A stretch of 64,000 nt of DNA from Branchiostoma floridae (taxonomy: Eukaryota; Chordata; Leptocardii; Amphioxiformes; Branchiostomatidae). The stretch spans positions 8,368,920-8,432,919 of the forward strand of contig NC_049992.1 of assembly GCF_000003815.2 (NCBI RefSeq), written 5' to 3'. The notes under the pieces were generated by a model. It was not told the origin of the DNA. It made no database searches and saw only the letters and a list, made by a program, of their open reading frames with translations. Both the position numbers and the translations under genes were made by a program. Below, piece after piece: positions 1-12,000 of the stretch (the stretch's first letter is position 1; the number at the start of each line of letters is the position of its first letter).

Positions 1-363
1 TGCCTATCACTACAACATCAACTCTTCCAGGAGCAATAATTACACATAACTTGTACACATAACATACACAACATATAACATGTCATTCACAATATCATTA
101 GCTGTGCTTCACAATTGTGTTTCATTACCTGCTGTCTAAAGATCTTGAATGTACTAAAGGTTTGTAACTCATGTGCTAGTTCGTTCCATTCAGAGCTGCT
201 GCTCTATATGTGAAAGATTTCTTAAGACTATTTATCTTTTGTTTCTCAGTTCCAAAGTTGTTAGGTAGCCTCTGAAATCTTACTAAATCACAATGTTAAT
301 TAGGGAGTAAGGCCGAGGTTACTATAAAGCCATTACAGACTCTCTCAGGCTGTTTTCTTTTAA

Positions 364-566
364 CCCTTAAACTGCCAAACCCGGATATATCTGGCACACC
401 TATACATGTCCTGTGTGCCGCACCCAGATATATCCGGGATTGCATATTCTCCCGAAGTAGCAGCTTTGCGGACTTCGGTCTTGTTCGGGGGTTTCTTTTT
501 GGAGGTCAGCGGCCAAGCCTGGCACTGATAGCATTTTATAGGGCTGAAACTCTGGCAGTTTAAGGG
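364..566. mobile_element. piggyBac-like MITE with TTAA flanks
   Basis: A 203-base element starts CCCTTAAACTGCCA and ends with the inverse TGGCAGTTTAAGGG. It is flanked on both sides by TTAA (360-363 and 567-570), the target duplication typical of piggyBac transposons. It has no coding capacity, so it is a non-autonomous copy. Just inside the left end lies a second inverted pair built on GGATATATC. The class is inferred from TTAA and the terminal repeats. Confidence 0.75.
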
Positions 567-801
567 TTAAGTTATTACATTTCATTTATTCTTTTAAGTT
601 CTTGCCATTTTCTTGGTACATTTATCTCTTAATATGGGCCAGATTCCTTCACCAGTCAGTAGTGATTAATAATAAATCAATTTGTACATGTACATGTAAT
701 AAGAAAATGGGGGCAAATTGAAATACTTTGACTTAATCAGGCTAAAAGGAGTTTGTTTTTAAATCTTAACTTGAACTTTTACACCTCTACTATTTGTCCA
801 G

Positions 802-1724
802 ACTGGCGAGAAGCTGCGGACAGGGAGAAGTTTGCTGACTGTGTTGTCATAGCAACCCCAGACCAGCTGCACAGGGCTCCCGCGGTGGCCTTCGCTGATC
901 GTGGCTACCATATCCTTCTGGAGAAACCCATGGCAGTGAGTTCAAACAGCCTGAACTTTAAAGTTTCTTAATAAGACCACAATAATTTGATTTGTTGATC
1001 CTTTAAGTGTTTGAATAAAAAATGAATGATACTTTTAAGTATCATTTAAAACCAAAACATGAAAACTACATGTTTTCTGCCCAGCCCTCTGTTTTTACAA
1101 TGTCCTTTGCTAAAGTGTTAATTTTAGATGCCTGAGTTGAGATTCACTCTGTTTCAGTTAATTTTCTATTGTCTAAAATTCAAATCCAGACCATGCAATG
1201 ATAACATTGGTTCATTGGTATACATGCGGATATAAAAACAGTATTAAAATGTACATTTGTTAAAAGTTATGAATTATTGCAGCTGTAAATTCATTTATTG
1301 TTGGGAGCACCTCATTTCATGCAGACTTCATCTCCTTTGGAGGAAAGCTAATTGTTTTTGCATGGTTTTAAGTTTGCGGGTGAAAAAATTCTGTAGTAAT
1401 ATAAATAACAAGTTAACGTTAAAATGTTTTAACAGTGGGGAGGTCACCATTAAAAAAAACACAGCTACGGAAACATTTAAGGGTTTCTGATGTGTACACT
1501 ATATGCATGATCTACTGATGGTAATATTGTCTCCATATAACGTCAGGTGACAGAGGAGGACTGCAGGCAGATTGTGTCAGCTTGTAAGAGGAACAGTGTC
1601 ATCCTGTCGGTGTGTCATGTGCTGAGATATTATCCACCTGTGCAGAAGATAAAGGTGATTATAGACTGATAGAACCTGACATTGTGTATGTTTGTTTCCT
1701 TGCTTCATGATACATGTACACCTA

Positions 1725-1809
<85 letters not shown>

Positions 1810-4800
1810 TGATACAGACAAATTCATCTTTTCTAATGTTTTGTAGGAACTGATTGACAGTGGTGCCATAGGAGATGTAGTCAACATCAACCACATGGAA
1901 CCGGTAAGATAAAATTCAATGTTTCTTTCTTTGATACCTGAATGATATAAAAATGATATATAACCTCTAGTTAGTTAATAAAGTCCTCCCTGCACCAGAT
2001 GGTGCATAGGGCAATGCCCATCTCATTTTCAATAGCCCTGGGCCACACAACTTTGTGCAATCACTAGAGCAAGGGGCTAGTCCACTGGTATTGGCATGTG
2101 TATGATCAACCACTGTACTAGTAACTGTACTCTTTCTCAAATGCAGGGGATCAAGCTCATGACATACCAACCGACTGCAAGGCAAGCACTCTACCCACGC
2201 AGCCATTGCATTCCTCTATATGACCTCTAAAAGCTGCCAAATATCAATGATGACCCTTACCTTTCTATAATCAATTTTCAGGTTGGTTTCTGGCACTTTG
2301 CACATTCCTTTGTACGCGGCAACTGGCGGAACACGACAGGAAGCAGCTTCTCGCTCCTGGCCAAGTGCTGCCATGATGTGGACCTCATTCGCTACTGGCT
2401 CACAGGGTCAAGGTCAGGTTGTCACTTCTTTTCATGGCACAGTTCTATGATATAATATTTCTATTTAAGATCAATTCTCATGATTCCAACCTGTGCCAAA
2501 ATACATCATTGTCATAGAGGCCTTCTCAAGATTGTCTTGAACACCATTATCAGAACTTATGTAGCTCAGATGCTGCATTGGTACATCTCTTTGAATCACT
2601 CTGAATTCATGATTTTTCTCGTGTGGCGGTATTGTAGCATCAGATTCTGGTGGAATTATGAGAGTTAATATTATACTGTACATGTATGTAGCAGCTGCTA
2701 CAATATAGTTCTGGAATGTTCCAACTCAGGACTGTCATCTGACAGTATGTAAACTTCTCCATGCTGCCATCGTGAAAAAATTGGTAGCCAAACAGCTACA
2801 TTTTGTACATGTAGTTATAAAGTTTAAAATGATATGATACTTTGTAAAGCTGTAAGCATTATTTCTATATTTGTGCAGGTGTATCAAGGTCTCCTCCTTT
2901 GGAAGTCTCCTTCACTTCACACCTGAAAACAAGGTGAGTTCACAATAAAGATTTAGCTTCCAGATGTACTAACTGAATGCATGAAAAATGTGCACAGCAA
3001 ATAAAACGAACTTCACTAACTGCAATCCAATGCCCCAGCCTATATATTTACAAAACAAAACAAAAAGAAAGAGCAGCTTAAACTCAGACACAACAAAAAG
3101 TACACTACAAACTACAAAACAGAAATATATGTCAATACATATCACGGTAGTGAATCTGAAAATTCTACTAAATAGTAAAGAATAAAATATGTGAATCTCT
3201 GATACCCACGTTCAATCCGGTGGAGCTAGCGTAGATGACTTGCATCAAGTTGATCACAACCAACTGAAAATACCTGAGATGCATTGGCTTCACTGATAAT
3301 ACTGGTAGACATTATGTAGTCTTGAATGAAAGTTAATCTGTGATGGTAGTCAACATCATGTTACAATTTTAAAATTTATATCCGTACACAAAATAAAGCA
3401 CTTATAACCAACCAGCTTTCGATCAGTCCTCTGATCCTTATCAAGTTGAAATGACCCAAAACCTAAGTCACACATCCAGACCGGAAGTGTGACATCAGCA
3501 AGGGGTCAAAGGTGCTTGGAAGTCGGTATCAGCCCCCGTCTCAGTTTAAGGAAGTACACTACCAAAAATGCTTTTTCTTGTTTATCTTGTTTGGCTTCCT
3601 CACAGAAAATTTGTCTTCCGGGAAGAAAATTATTCTGTCCCCAAGAAATGTTAGAAAAATGTGCTTGTCCATGGGGCAAGCAAATTTTTTCTTGTTAAGT
3701 TTTTGAGAAAATTTGAGATTTGTTTTCTTGTATTTCTCAAAATTCCCTTTCTTGTTTATCTTGTTTTGCTTCCTCACAGAAAATTTATCTTCCTGGAAGA
3801 AAAAAAATTGTAGTATTTCTTAAGAGTTGAATCTGGCTAGAAAAAAACAAGAATTTCTAGAATTTTTTTCTTCCATTGTAAGAAAAAATAAGAAGATTTT
3901 GCTTAAATGTCTAAAAAAAATTTGTAGTTTCTCGTTTTGCTTAAATTTTTTTCTACATTTTCTTCTGCAAGAATGTTTTTCTTCGTACAAGAATTGTCCA
4001 TGGGGTAAGCAAAATAAGAAAAAAATCATTTTTGGTAGTGTAGTAGTCTTGTTCCCTCCAGCCTGCAGGTGCAGCCAGCAGGTGTCTGGACTGCCAGGTG
4101 TAGAACACCTGCCCATATTCTGCCAAGAAGATCTACCTGAGGAGAGTTGAACAGGTGAGACAGTAAGTCTTAAATGGTTGGACATAAAATTTCATCAAGA
4201 TACAAAAAATGTAACTGAATAGGGCAGTTTATGTTTTGAGATGATTTGGAAGTATTTAAAAAATTTGTAAACTTATGTAAAAACTTGTAACGTTACCGTA
4301 GTTTGCCTTTATCCGTAGGGTAACCTATATCCGTTGTATCTTAAATAGGGTATTTGGGGATCATTATGTCGATTGAAGGTTGTTTCACATTGCAATATTT
4401 TTAAAATGTTGACATTTGAATTCCACATCGTTGACCTGAAATTTCTAAATACCCAGTTTTTTTACAACAACGAATCTAGGTTACCCCACAGATTAAGGTG
4501 AACTAGCTTTGTAAGGCCCACGGATATTGTTTATTCTGATTTATTGGCTCCATCTCTTATATCATGTTTTAATTGTCTTTCTGTAACATTGCCACTGTGT
4601 TTTATATATTGTCAGGGCCAGACAGGCTGGCCTGTCAGCGTGGTGTGTCCTCAGGAGCCTGTGGACATAGAGAGCCTTACTGAAGCACTGAGGACTGGGC
4701 CATATGGACGCTGTGTGTACGAGTGTGACAATGATGTCATATCCAATCAGGTAACCATACAAATCAACAATGAAGAAATATGTTCTGGCTCGTAATGTCA

Positions 4801-7644
4801 CACTCTATGGAGGAATCGAAGAATGAACAACATTTCAAAACAACAACAAAGACATTCTTTCTCCATTCTGTTGCTTTTTTAGAGTGTGACGTAATGATGT
4901 AAAGGAGGGACATAACTATCAAGACAAAGCAGATCTTGACTGATCAAAATTTGAAAGTCGTGATGAAATGGTCAACATTTGGCAGCAAATGCAGACTATT
5001 TCCCTCCCGTCATGATGCAGTCCTGAATATTATACAGACCACCTGAAGTATCTTTTTGTACAGATGTTTTTTGTTTGTTTTCAGGTTGTGAATTTTCAAT
5101 TTGAAGGTGGTCAGACGGCGTGTCTCAACATGGTGGCCTTCACACAGGAGATCGGCGAGCGACAGACCAGGATTGCAGGCACCAAGGTTTGCCTTAGATT
5201 TGTTCAAAAAGAGCTAATGTTCAAGAATTGATGCCTCATTGAATGTGATAACCATTTAAGTTGTTTCCTTCTATCCTAATTCAGTTGCAGGACATCTTTT
5301 AAGTTGAAAATTAATGAAGAGGCTAACTTAAAGGTGACGGATGCTACATTTTAAAAACGCTAAAAATGCAATTCATTAGTCACATTGACACTCAGGCTGT
5401 AATTTCATGTCATTCTCCTAACTTACTTACTTGTTACTTGATAAGGTCTCCCAGCTAGCCTGCCATTATTGTTCTAGATCCGAGAACCATCAAATTACAT
5501 GTGTGCAGCCTTACCATGTTGTGTCCATCTTTCCAGGGTGAGCTACGCTGCTCAGGTGCAGGTCCTGTCTACCTCTATGACTTCCTGAAGCAGGAAGAGA
5601 CAAAACATGACTGTGCAGCAGCGCCATCTAGCAGGATGGGGGATATGCTGCACGGTGGAGCTGACTTCTTCCTCATGGATGCCTTTGTGAAAGCCATACA
5701 AGTAATAGTCAAACAAACATGAAGTAGGCACCAAACTAGAGACAAAGGTCCCTCCATAGGATTCATGTAAACTGTATGATAGAATCCTCTAGTAGAATTT
5801 ATGTTTCTTTGCTAAAACAGATTATTTTGTAGTCACAATTTGAGCAGATTATTATTCGACTGAGCAGAGCACTTTGAACTATAAATGCAGCTTAAATTCA
5901 CATATCTGATATTTGTGACAAAGTTATCATATTGACCCCGAAGCTTTGTTGAAATTTGAAAAATCTTGAGATTTATAGCAAAGATCTTGAGATCTTGTTT
6001 TAAATTTTTAGATGTTTTGACATGATCTTGAGATGTTTTGACTTGATCTGAAATTTCATGACTCAATCTTGAGATGTTTTTAAAAAATCTTAAGATGCTT
6101 TGCAAATTTGAAGATATTTTGCCAGTTGCTTTGAAAAAGGTCCCATATCTCAAGATCATCATAATTATCTGGAAAAATCTTGAGATCATTTCAAGGAACC
6201 TTGAGACTTAATGAAAGATCTTAAGATTGTTATGAAAGATCTCAAGAATGTCTCAAATTGCCTCGAAAAATCTTGTGATTTACCAAAAATTGTTGAGATT
6301 GTTTTCATTTTCAATGAGGCAGAAGGACTCCTGCTGGGGATCATTATGATCCGTTGGGCAACAGAGAAGTTCTTCTAAAAATATGGGATATGTAACATCT
6401 ATTATCATAATACCGGTACGTTTACGACGATTTCTCTAGCCATACTGATTTGACAAATTGTCAACGCATCATTTTCTCCAGTTACATGTTGCTGTTATAG
6501 GTTACCCTTGCCACTTCTTCTGTGTAACTTTTCTGTCACTCTTGTCCTGCTAAAAACGTAATATTGTAATTGTAACACGCCGCGGAATTACACGGCAAAC
6601 GGGCGCGTGGTTGGGAGGGGGTACAAAATACCGGTAGGAAGAAACACGGCACAATTAACTGCCGCTATGTACATTTATACATCCTCTGATGTTCCTTCCT
6701 TTTCTGTCAGTAAATGCATAAAACATAAACCTGCATGAGCATAAAAAATGTCATGAGAAAACGGACGTATACTGTCAAGAATTTTCATTTAACTCCTGTC
6801 CGTCACAACCGCTATGACGTAACACTTCACTGCTAGCGTAGATATAAAAATGGCGGGAAAATGGCTGCGTACGTTCAATTTTGCCCATTCAGTCGTAGAT
6901 CCGGGCTATTATGCAACGGTTCTTCACACTTTTACATGAGTTGTAGGTCACCAACAGAAATTCAAGATTGTTGTTGAATCATGTTCGTCTTGTGCCGTGA
7001 GCATGTGTAATTATGATCTATAAATTTGGCAATGAATGTGACAGTGTGTTCGTCCCACGACGAGCTGCCTACCCCGAAAAAGATACTGAAAACTTTTGGC
7101 CTTGTTGTCTTCGAATGCATTGTTATCGATGCTTTGTAAATGATGTATTGGGCACCTAGATGTCTGAAGTGTGCACAGCTCAGAAATAACTATTGTTGCA
7201 TGTGTAGATCTCTTTAAGTTCGAGTATTTTTAATCTACCGGTATAAGTCTTACTACCGGTATTATGCCAATGCATGTTACCTTTAAGCTGTAAACAGTCA
7301 AAAGTGTTTTTCCAAAGTCCAGAGGACAATGATAATCTGCTCACTGTAGACAAAGAGTTGCTGTTTCGAGTTTTATATACAAGAAACCATTTTGTTATCA
7401 AATCAACCAAATGGCCCCGAAAAATGTCATCCCTTAAATACAGAGTTCAATGCAATTGAAAAAAATCACTGACCTTTCCTGAACGGTTGATGAAATCTGT
7501 TTCCAGAGCGGTGACCGGTCCCACATACTGACGGGACCACAGGACACCCTGCAGAGCCATCTACTGGTGTTTGCTGCTGAGCAGGCTCGACTTCAGGACA
7601 GGGTCATCAAAATAAACGCAGACGGCTCCTTCGAATTCTGCTGA
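802..7644 (+). CDS. Gfo/Idh/MocA-family oxidoreductase, 5' partial, with in-frame stop
   Basis: Ten exons are visible: 802-935, 1547-1654, 1847-1903, 2282-2412, 2879-2933, 4062-4154, 4616-4750, 5085-5186, 5537-5701 and 7507-7644 (TGA 7642-7644). All have GT-AG borders and matching phases. Upstream exons with the Rossmann GxGxxG are off-window. Family marks are ATPDQLH and LLEKPMA (the conserved EKP of the dehydrogenase), [41 protein letters not shown] and a closing [12 protein letters not shown]. Such enzymes are cytosolic NAD(P)-dependent dehydrogenases acting on sugars, inositols or related alcohols; the substrate cannot be told. Exon 6 carries an in-frame TAG (4101-4103), so the assembled allele is broken unless that segment is spliced out. 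The gene is convergent with the minus-strand membrane-protein gene. Family call is firm; whether it is functional is open. Confidence 0.87.
1729..1807. repeat. (AT)n microsatellite
   Basis: About 79 bases of pure alternating AT lie in an intron of the oxidoreductase gene, 39 bases before the exon at 1847. The open frames through it are only repeat translation. Confidence 0.97.
1980..2215 (-). mobile_element. tRNA-derived SINE
   Basis: Read on the minus strand from 2215, a tRNA-like head carries an A-box-like TGGCTGCGTGGGTAGAGTG and, about 40 bases later, a B-box-like GAGCTTGATCCCC. A non-tRNA body follows to about 1980. It sits in the oxidoreductase intron between the exons ending 1903 and starting 2282. 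It is SINE-like rather than a real tRNA, because the acceptor stem is not formed. Confidence 0.6.
3414..3445 (-). other. degenerate hammerhead-ribozyme-like motif
   Basis: On the minus strand the sequence reads TTGATAA, then a perfect 6-base hairpin (GATCAG / CTGATC, loop AGGA), then GAAAGC. This mimics the hammerhead core order CUGANGA - stem II - GAAA, but the first block is degenerate. Comparable motifs are associated with retroelements such as Penelope-like elements. No flanking stems I and III could be confirmed, so activity is doubtful. Confidence 0.3.
3557..4040. mobile_element. MITE with CACTACCAAAAATG terminal repeats
   Basis: This 484-base noncoding element begins CACTACCAAAAATG and ends with the exact inverse, flanked by TA on both sides (3555-3556 and 4041-4042), as in Tc1/mariner-like insertions. 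The interior is AAGAAAATT/CTTG-rich, with a directly repeated block at about 3569-3625 and 3749-3805. Its right end lies 21 bases before oxidoreductase exon 6, leaving almost no native branch-point region. Confidence 0.75.
4101..4103 (+). other. in-frame TAG stop in oxidoreductase exon 6
   Basis: Exon 6 translates RCLDCQV, stop, [12 protein letters not shown] in one uninterrupted frame that matches its neighbours in phase. The family usually has an acidic residue here, and TAG is one base from the Glu codon GAG. Possible explanations are an assembly error, a segregating null allele, a decaying gene, or removal by alternative splicing. Confidence 0.85.
4298..4512. mobile_element. MITE, family A copy 1
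   Basis: Inverted ends share TATCCG..GGGTAACCTA on the left and TAGGTTACCCC..GATTAAGGTGAACTAGC on the right. The same ends, more complete, recur at 60981-61200. Noncoding, located in an oxidoreductase intron. Confidence 0.6.
5940..6305. repeat. degenerate ATCTTGAGAT-type repeat
   Basis: The near-palindromic motif ATCTTGAGAT or close variants (AAATCTTGAGAT, GATCTTGAGATG) recurs irregularly about fifteen times. It lies in the last intron of the oxidoreductase gene and is an old degenerate simple repeat. Confidence 0.7.
6400..7300. other. intronic block with CCGGTA borders, no gene seen
   Basis: Within the 1.8-kb last intron this block is locally GC-richer. It includes TATAAAAATGGCGGGAAAAT near 6841 (TATA and YY1-like) and is bordered by inverted ATAATACCGGTA-type sequences at about 6407 and 7250. 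It may be an old transposon or a cryptic promoter. No coding exon is recognisable. Confidence 0.25.
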
Positions 7645-7885
7645 ACACAGCACACTTCTTTTTAAACCCTCAAAATACACCCAAACAGCTTCTTTAGCTG
7701 AACACAACACACTTCTTTTCAACCTCAACTACAATTAAGACAGAGCCCTCAAAATACACCCAAACAGCTTCTTTAGCTGAACACAACACACGTCTTTTCA
7801 ACCTCAACTACATGTAAAGACAGAGCCCTCAAAATACACCCAGACGGCTCCTTCAGCTGAACTCAGCACACTTCGTTTTCAACCT
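7617..7885 (+). repeat. tandem array overlapping the oxidoreductase stop codon
   Basis: Four units of about 70-85 bases share CAGACGGCTCCTTC..CTGAAC.CAGCACACTTC. The first unit is the end of the coding exon (last residues DGSFEFC and TGA at 7642). The next three, near 7680, 7752 and 7838, are noncoding. The 3' UTR therefore grew by duplicating the terminal coding segment. Confidence 0.8.
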
Positions 7886-8059
7886 CCAAGCATTTATAAA
7901 TGCTTGAGAGGAAGTACTCATGCTTTTTTGGTAGCTGATAGTGTGATGACAGTCATGGCAGTAGGAAAAGACCCAGTCACTGACACAGATCTTCCAGCTC
8001 ATGTATTGGGTTTGTGGGGACAATTAGCTTTTAAACTTTGGTGTTAAAGGCAATTATGC

Positions 8060-8425
8060 TTTTTTGGGGCACCTGTACATCGTACAACTTGAAATGTCAT
8101 TTCTGACATTGCCAGTACTCAGGAGAATACAGCTTGCACCCATTAGTGTGGTGACACCTTAAAATTTTACATATTATATATATTACAGAACTATCTTTAC
8201 TGAGAAGTACATGTCATTAATAATTATATGACATGGAGGGAAAAGAGCTTTTAGAAATTGGTGTTTTTTCAGGGAACATTTACTGTATAACTTGACATGT
8301 CATTTCTGACACTGCCAGTACTCAGGACAATACAGCTCATACACACTCAGTACTGTAACACCACACAATACTACATGTAAGTAACTATTTTTTATTGAGA
8401 AGTATATATCATTAATATATAATAT
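8060..8425. repeat. 203-base tandem duplication
   Basis: Two diverged copies share GAAATGTCATTTCTGACA and CTGAGAAGTA..TCATTAAT, offset by about 203 bases. They lie in the spacer between the convergent oxidoreductase and membrane-protein genes. Nothing else is seen between 7885 and 9099; TTTATT at 8391-8396 is a possible minus-strand polyadenylation signal. Confidence 0.7.
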
Positions 8426-9098
8426 GGTATTGACAATATACATTGCATTAGGTTCTTCCATTAATTATAACAAATTAACTGATACACAATTCAAGAAGTG
8501 TTCACATCCTTTGTACAAAAATCAAAATTGATAACATTTCAATTCTTTTCTTCTACATATATCAACAATGTACGTAATGGCTTTAATATTCTGATTAATT
8601 CTCATAAAATTTAATGATGCATATTAAGTACAACATCATTTGTATTCAATAATCAAACTCAATGTATTACTGCAATAGGGAATAATGTTTGCAATGGTCT
8701 TCTAAAAGTTACTTTGGAATGGTGCAATAAAATATCTCATTTCAATTGAGAGTGAAACTTATCTTCCAAGTACTGTATTCTATAGATGTAGTTATGAAAG
8801 GTGTTATAAAAATTTATATAAAGAGGTATCATGTGACTACGTTTAAACTTACAAAGAAATAGTCGCAGAATTCTCTAGATGTTGAAAGGATCAGTGTAAA
8901 ATTGAAAATATAAATTCTTTAGAAATATACAAATCTTTTCGCTCAACTTCACTGTTTAATCAATAAAATCTGTATAACATAACGTGTAATATACTTTGCT
9001 ACACATATAGCTGTGACACTTTGCAAAAGAATTACTGAATGATGTCAACTGACAACATTGCCTTTGTACGACTCCAGCAGGCTGCTAGCTGCTGTACT

Positions 9099-12000
9099 TT
9101 AAGACCGAGTCTCTTCCTCCACAACATGCCTGCTGTCATCTGTACCAGGCTGCCCATACACTGTGGAGGGAAGTATTAAATAAATTAAGGATCAGCAAAT
9201 GTGATTGCTCCGCCTACCGTAATGCAGGACAACTACACTGATTTGTATGTAAAACACAGCTCTCCCATACATGTAGGCTGCATGAGCAACCTCTACCAGT
9301 AGCACACATACTCCAATCCTAGCCTCTGATACTGCAATTGGTATTGCTGACCGCTAGACCACAGCATGATATTCAATGATCATACCTTCGTATAACATGT
9401 ACATGTATCTTATCTTTTAAGCTTGGACGTCAACCACACCTATCTATTTCATTGGTACATTTTGAAATAAGAATCTAACAAGAGGACAACATATAAGCAG
9501 CAAGCTTGGTATCCAGACACCATTGCCTCTATTTGGTACTCTGGCATCCAACAAAGAGAAAACGAAGCCGAGGGAGACCAAAATTCACGTTCATTGACAA
9601 CCTGAGATCTGATACCAATTAATTGAAGTGAAGAAAATAAAGTCCTTAATAGAGGATAGAGCAAGATGGAGAACACTTTCAAGCCTGGTTTGAGCGGGAG
9701 TATTTTGTGAAGTAAACTTGGAGGAATACTTGAGTCTGACTATACTTAACTACCGTACTGAAACTGTGTGTAATAATTATAAATAAAAGTAAAGACTTCC
9801 ACTCAACAGAAAGTTTAGGTTGTTTATCTCCAGTACCTTAGAACTTACACACTAAATTGGTGTGGCCTAAATGTTGCTGCATTAAATCCATACCTTTCTC
9901 CTTAAGTCCATTGCCAAAGTTGCCCCAGACTTTCCATGTGACCATCAGTACTAAGGAGTGGACGAGACAGGCAGCGATACCGCAGGCAATGGCTGCTGCA
10001 GGCACCAGGTTAGCATCTTCAGGTGTGGGATCCTCATGTTTGTTGTGGAGCTGTTGGGCAACCTGAGGTTTCAATTTAGCTCAGTTTATTTTTTTTTCTT
10101 ACATGACACACAATGTCACCAAGCACAGTTAGTGTAGGCATCTCGCTGGATAGTTTTGATGAACACAATGTGAAAAAGTTAGGTGTGACGGATCATTCAG
10201 TGTAATATAACCAGCTGCTGCCACGCCATGTGCCTGTGAAGCTGGTGTGTTACACCGAAGGGCGATTAAACCAGCAATATAGATTCAGATACAGTATACT
10301 ATTATCATAATACCATCGTATCTATGGCAATTTTTAAAAGTAGTGCAGTTCACCCCTAAACACAGTTGCCTCTACAATCATGTCAAGTGATGTTGCAATT
10401 TTTGGATCTTAATCCACTGGCAATTATCTATCATCCATCCATGTATCTGTCTCTATGTCCATCCATCTGCCCATCCATTAATTAAGGGTTAATGACCCGC
10501 CCCAAGGTGTATGTGGTGTCATAACGCCTGGTCCTTTGCTATAACCACCGAATAAAACCACCGAGTGAGCGAAGATAAACCATGTATCTCAAGCTCCATC
10601 TGCCCTTACAGCTGTCTTAAGCACGAAGAAGTTGAACCTGTATGTAGGGAATGGTGTGGGTGTAAGAAAGGTAGTAGAAGAACGTTCTAAGAACGCTTCC
10701 GTTTAATGCCTGTCTAAGAAGGTGTAGTATACAAACGCGTTCAAGATTTTGAATAAAATTGAGTTCTTCGTTTGTCCGTCTACCACCATGTTTTGTTTGT
10801 CCTAAACCCACTGCAACAACCCAAAAATCAGGGAAACAACATCACCAACCACCATTCCCTACATGTACATACTAGTATACATTAGACTTTATAGATGTGA
10901 TAAGTAATCGTACTTAGAACTAACTTTATCATCTTCGAATGTACTAAGCTTGTAAGATCATAAACATACAATAAAGGTCTTCATTCATTCATTTATTAAT
11001 CAATCTAATCTACTTGTAGATAGTAGCTGTACAGATGAACATTTATATGAAAGTTCCAGGTACATACATCCACCATCTTGTAGATGATGTAGGCCGGCTC
11101 ACACCACCACAGCAGGAGGAAGATGATGACCAACACTTTGCTCTCAAATCTCATCTACATGATGCACAGGTGGAAGGAGGGAGGGTGATATGTTTAGGAA
11201 TGTATTAAATTTTACATTTCTCTTAAAAAGTAATTATCATCATCAAAATGCAATGTGCTTGGAATATGAAGTTCACCATGGGTTATGAATGTTTGAAGGT
11301 TAGGAATGTACTTTATATAACGTTATACTTTTTTCTTTTATGCATAAGCTAAGTCTTCAGCAGCACTCATACCTGTTTCTTAACTTACCGACAAGTACCC
11401 CAGTGTGGCCCATACCAACACAAACACAGTCCCCACAGACAGCACAATGATGTCTTCAGTGATCAGTTTTGTTCCATTGTTCATCACCAACACCACCATG
11501 GAAAGCTGTGGAAAGAGAGAATGCAGAATTTGTGAACCTTGCAAACAAAAGGAGTAAAAACTGATCATCATAGTGATCTCAAACCAGCTTAGCTCAAACA
11601 AAGAGGTTAACTTGGCTCAAAAGAGTTAATTGAAGAGATATTATAAGCTAATCTTCCACTGGTAATGACAGAGAAGACAGATGCTGTTAAAAGTATTTAC
11701 AGGTTCACTCAGACTGTACCAATGAAATTCCTCTAGTTTGTAACAACTATAATGAACAGAAGATCATGGCTCAGTGTCCCATAAGAACGTTGACCCTTTG
11801 CAGTAGCTTACATGTACGGTGAGTAACACAGCTATGGGATTCAGTCTCATGACTTCTTGGTCCATATGCAGGGTCATTAACCCATTGGACTATGCAAGGA
11901 GTAATATGCTTGGAATATGAAGTTTATTGTGGGTTAGGAATGTTTGGAAAAGACTCACCTCCAACTGGAAGTCCAACTTCAGCAAGGCTTCATTGAAGAA

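Noticed and set aside
1577..1894. Minus-strand open frame of 105 codons
   Set aside because: Mostly Ile-Tyr repeat translation of the AT microsatellite, overlapping real plus-strand exons.
4101..4103. Recoding of the stop (selenocysteine or readthrough)
   Set aside because: The codon is TAG, not TGA. The family has no catalytic selenocysteine at this place, and no downstream stem-loop could be seen.
3820..4185. Overlapping open frames of more than 100 codons on both strands
   Set aside because: Low-complexity Lys/Phe-rich translation of a MITE interior plus the antisense of a real exon.
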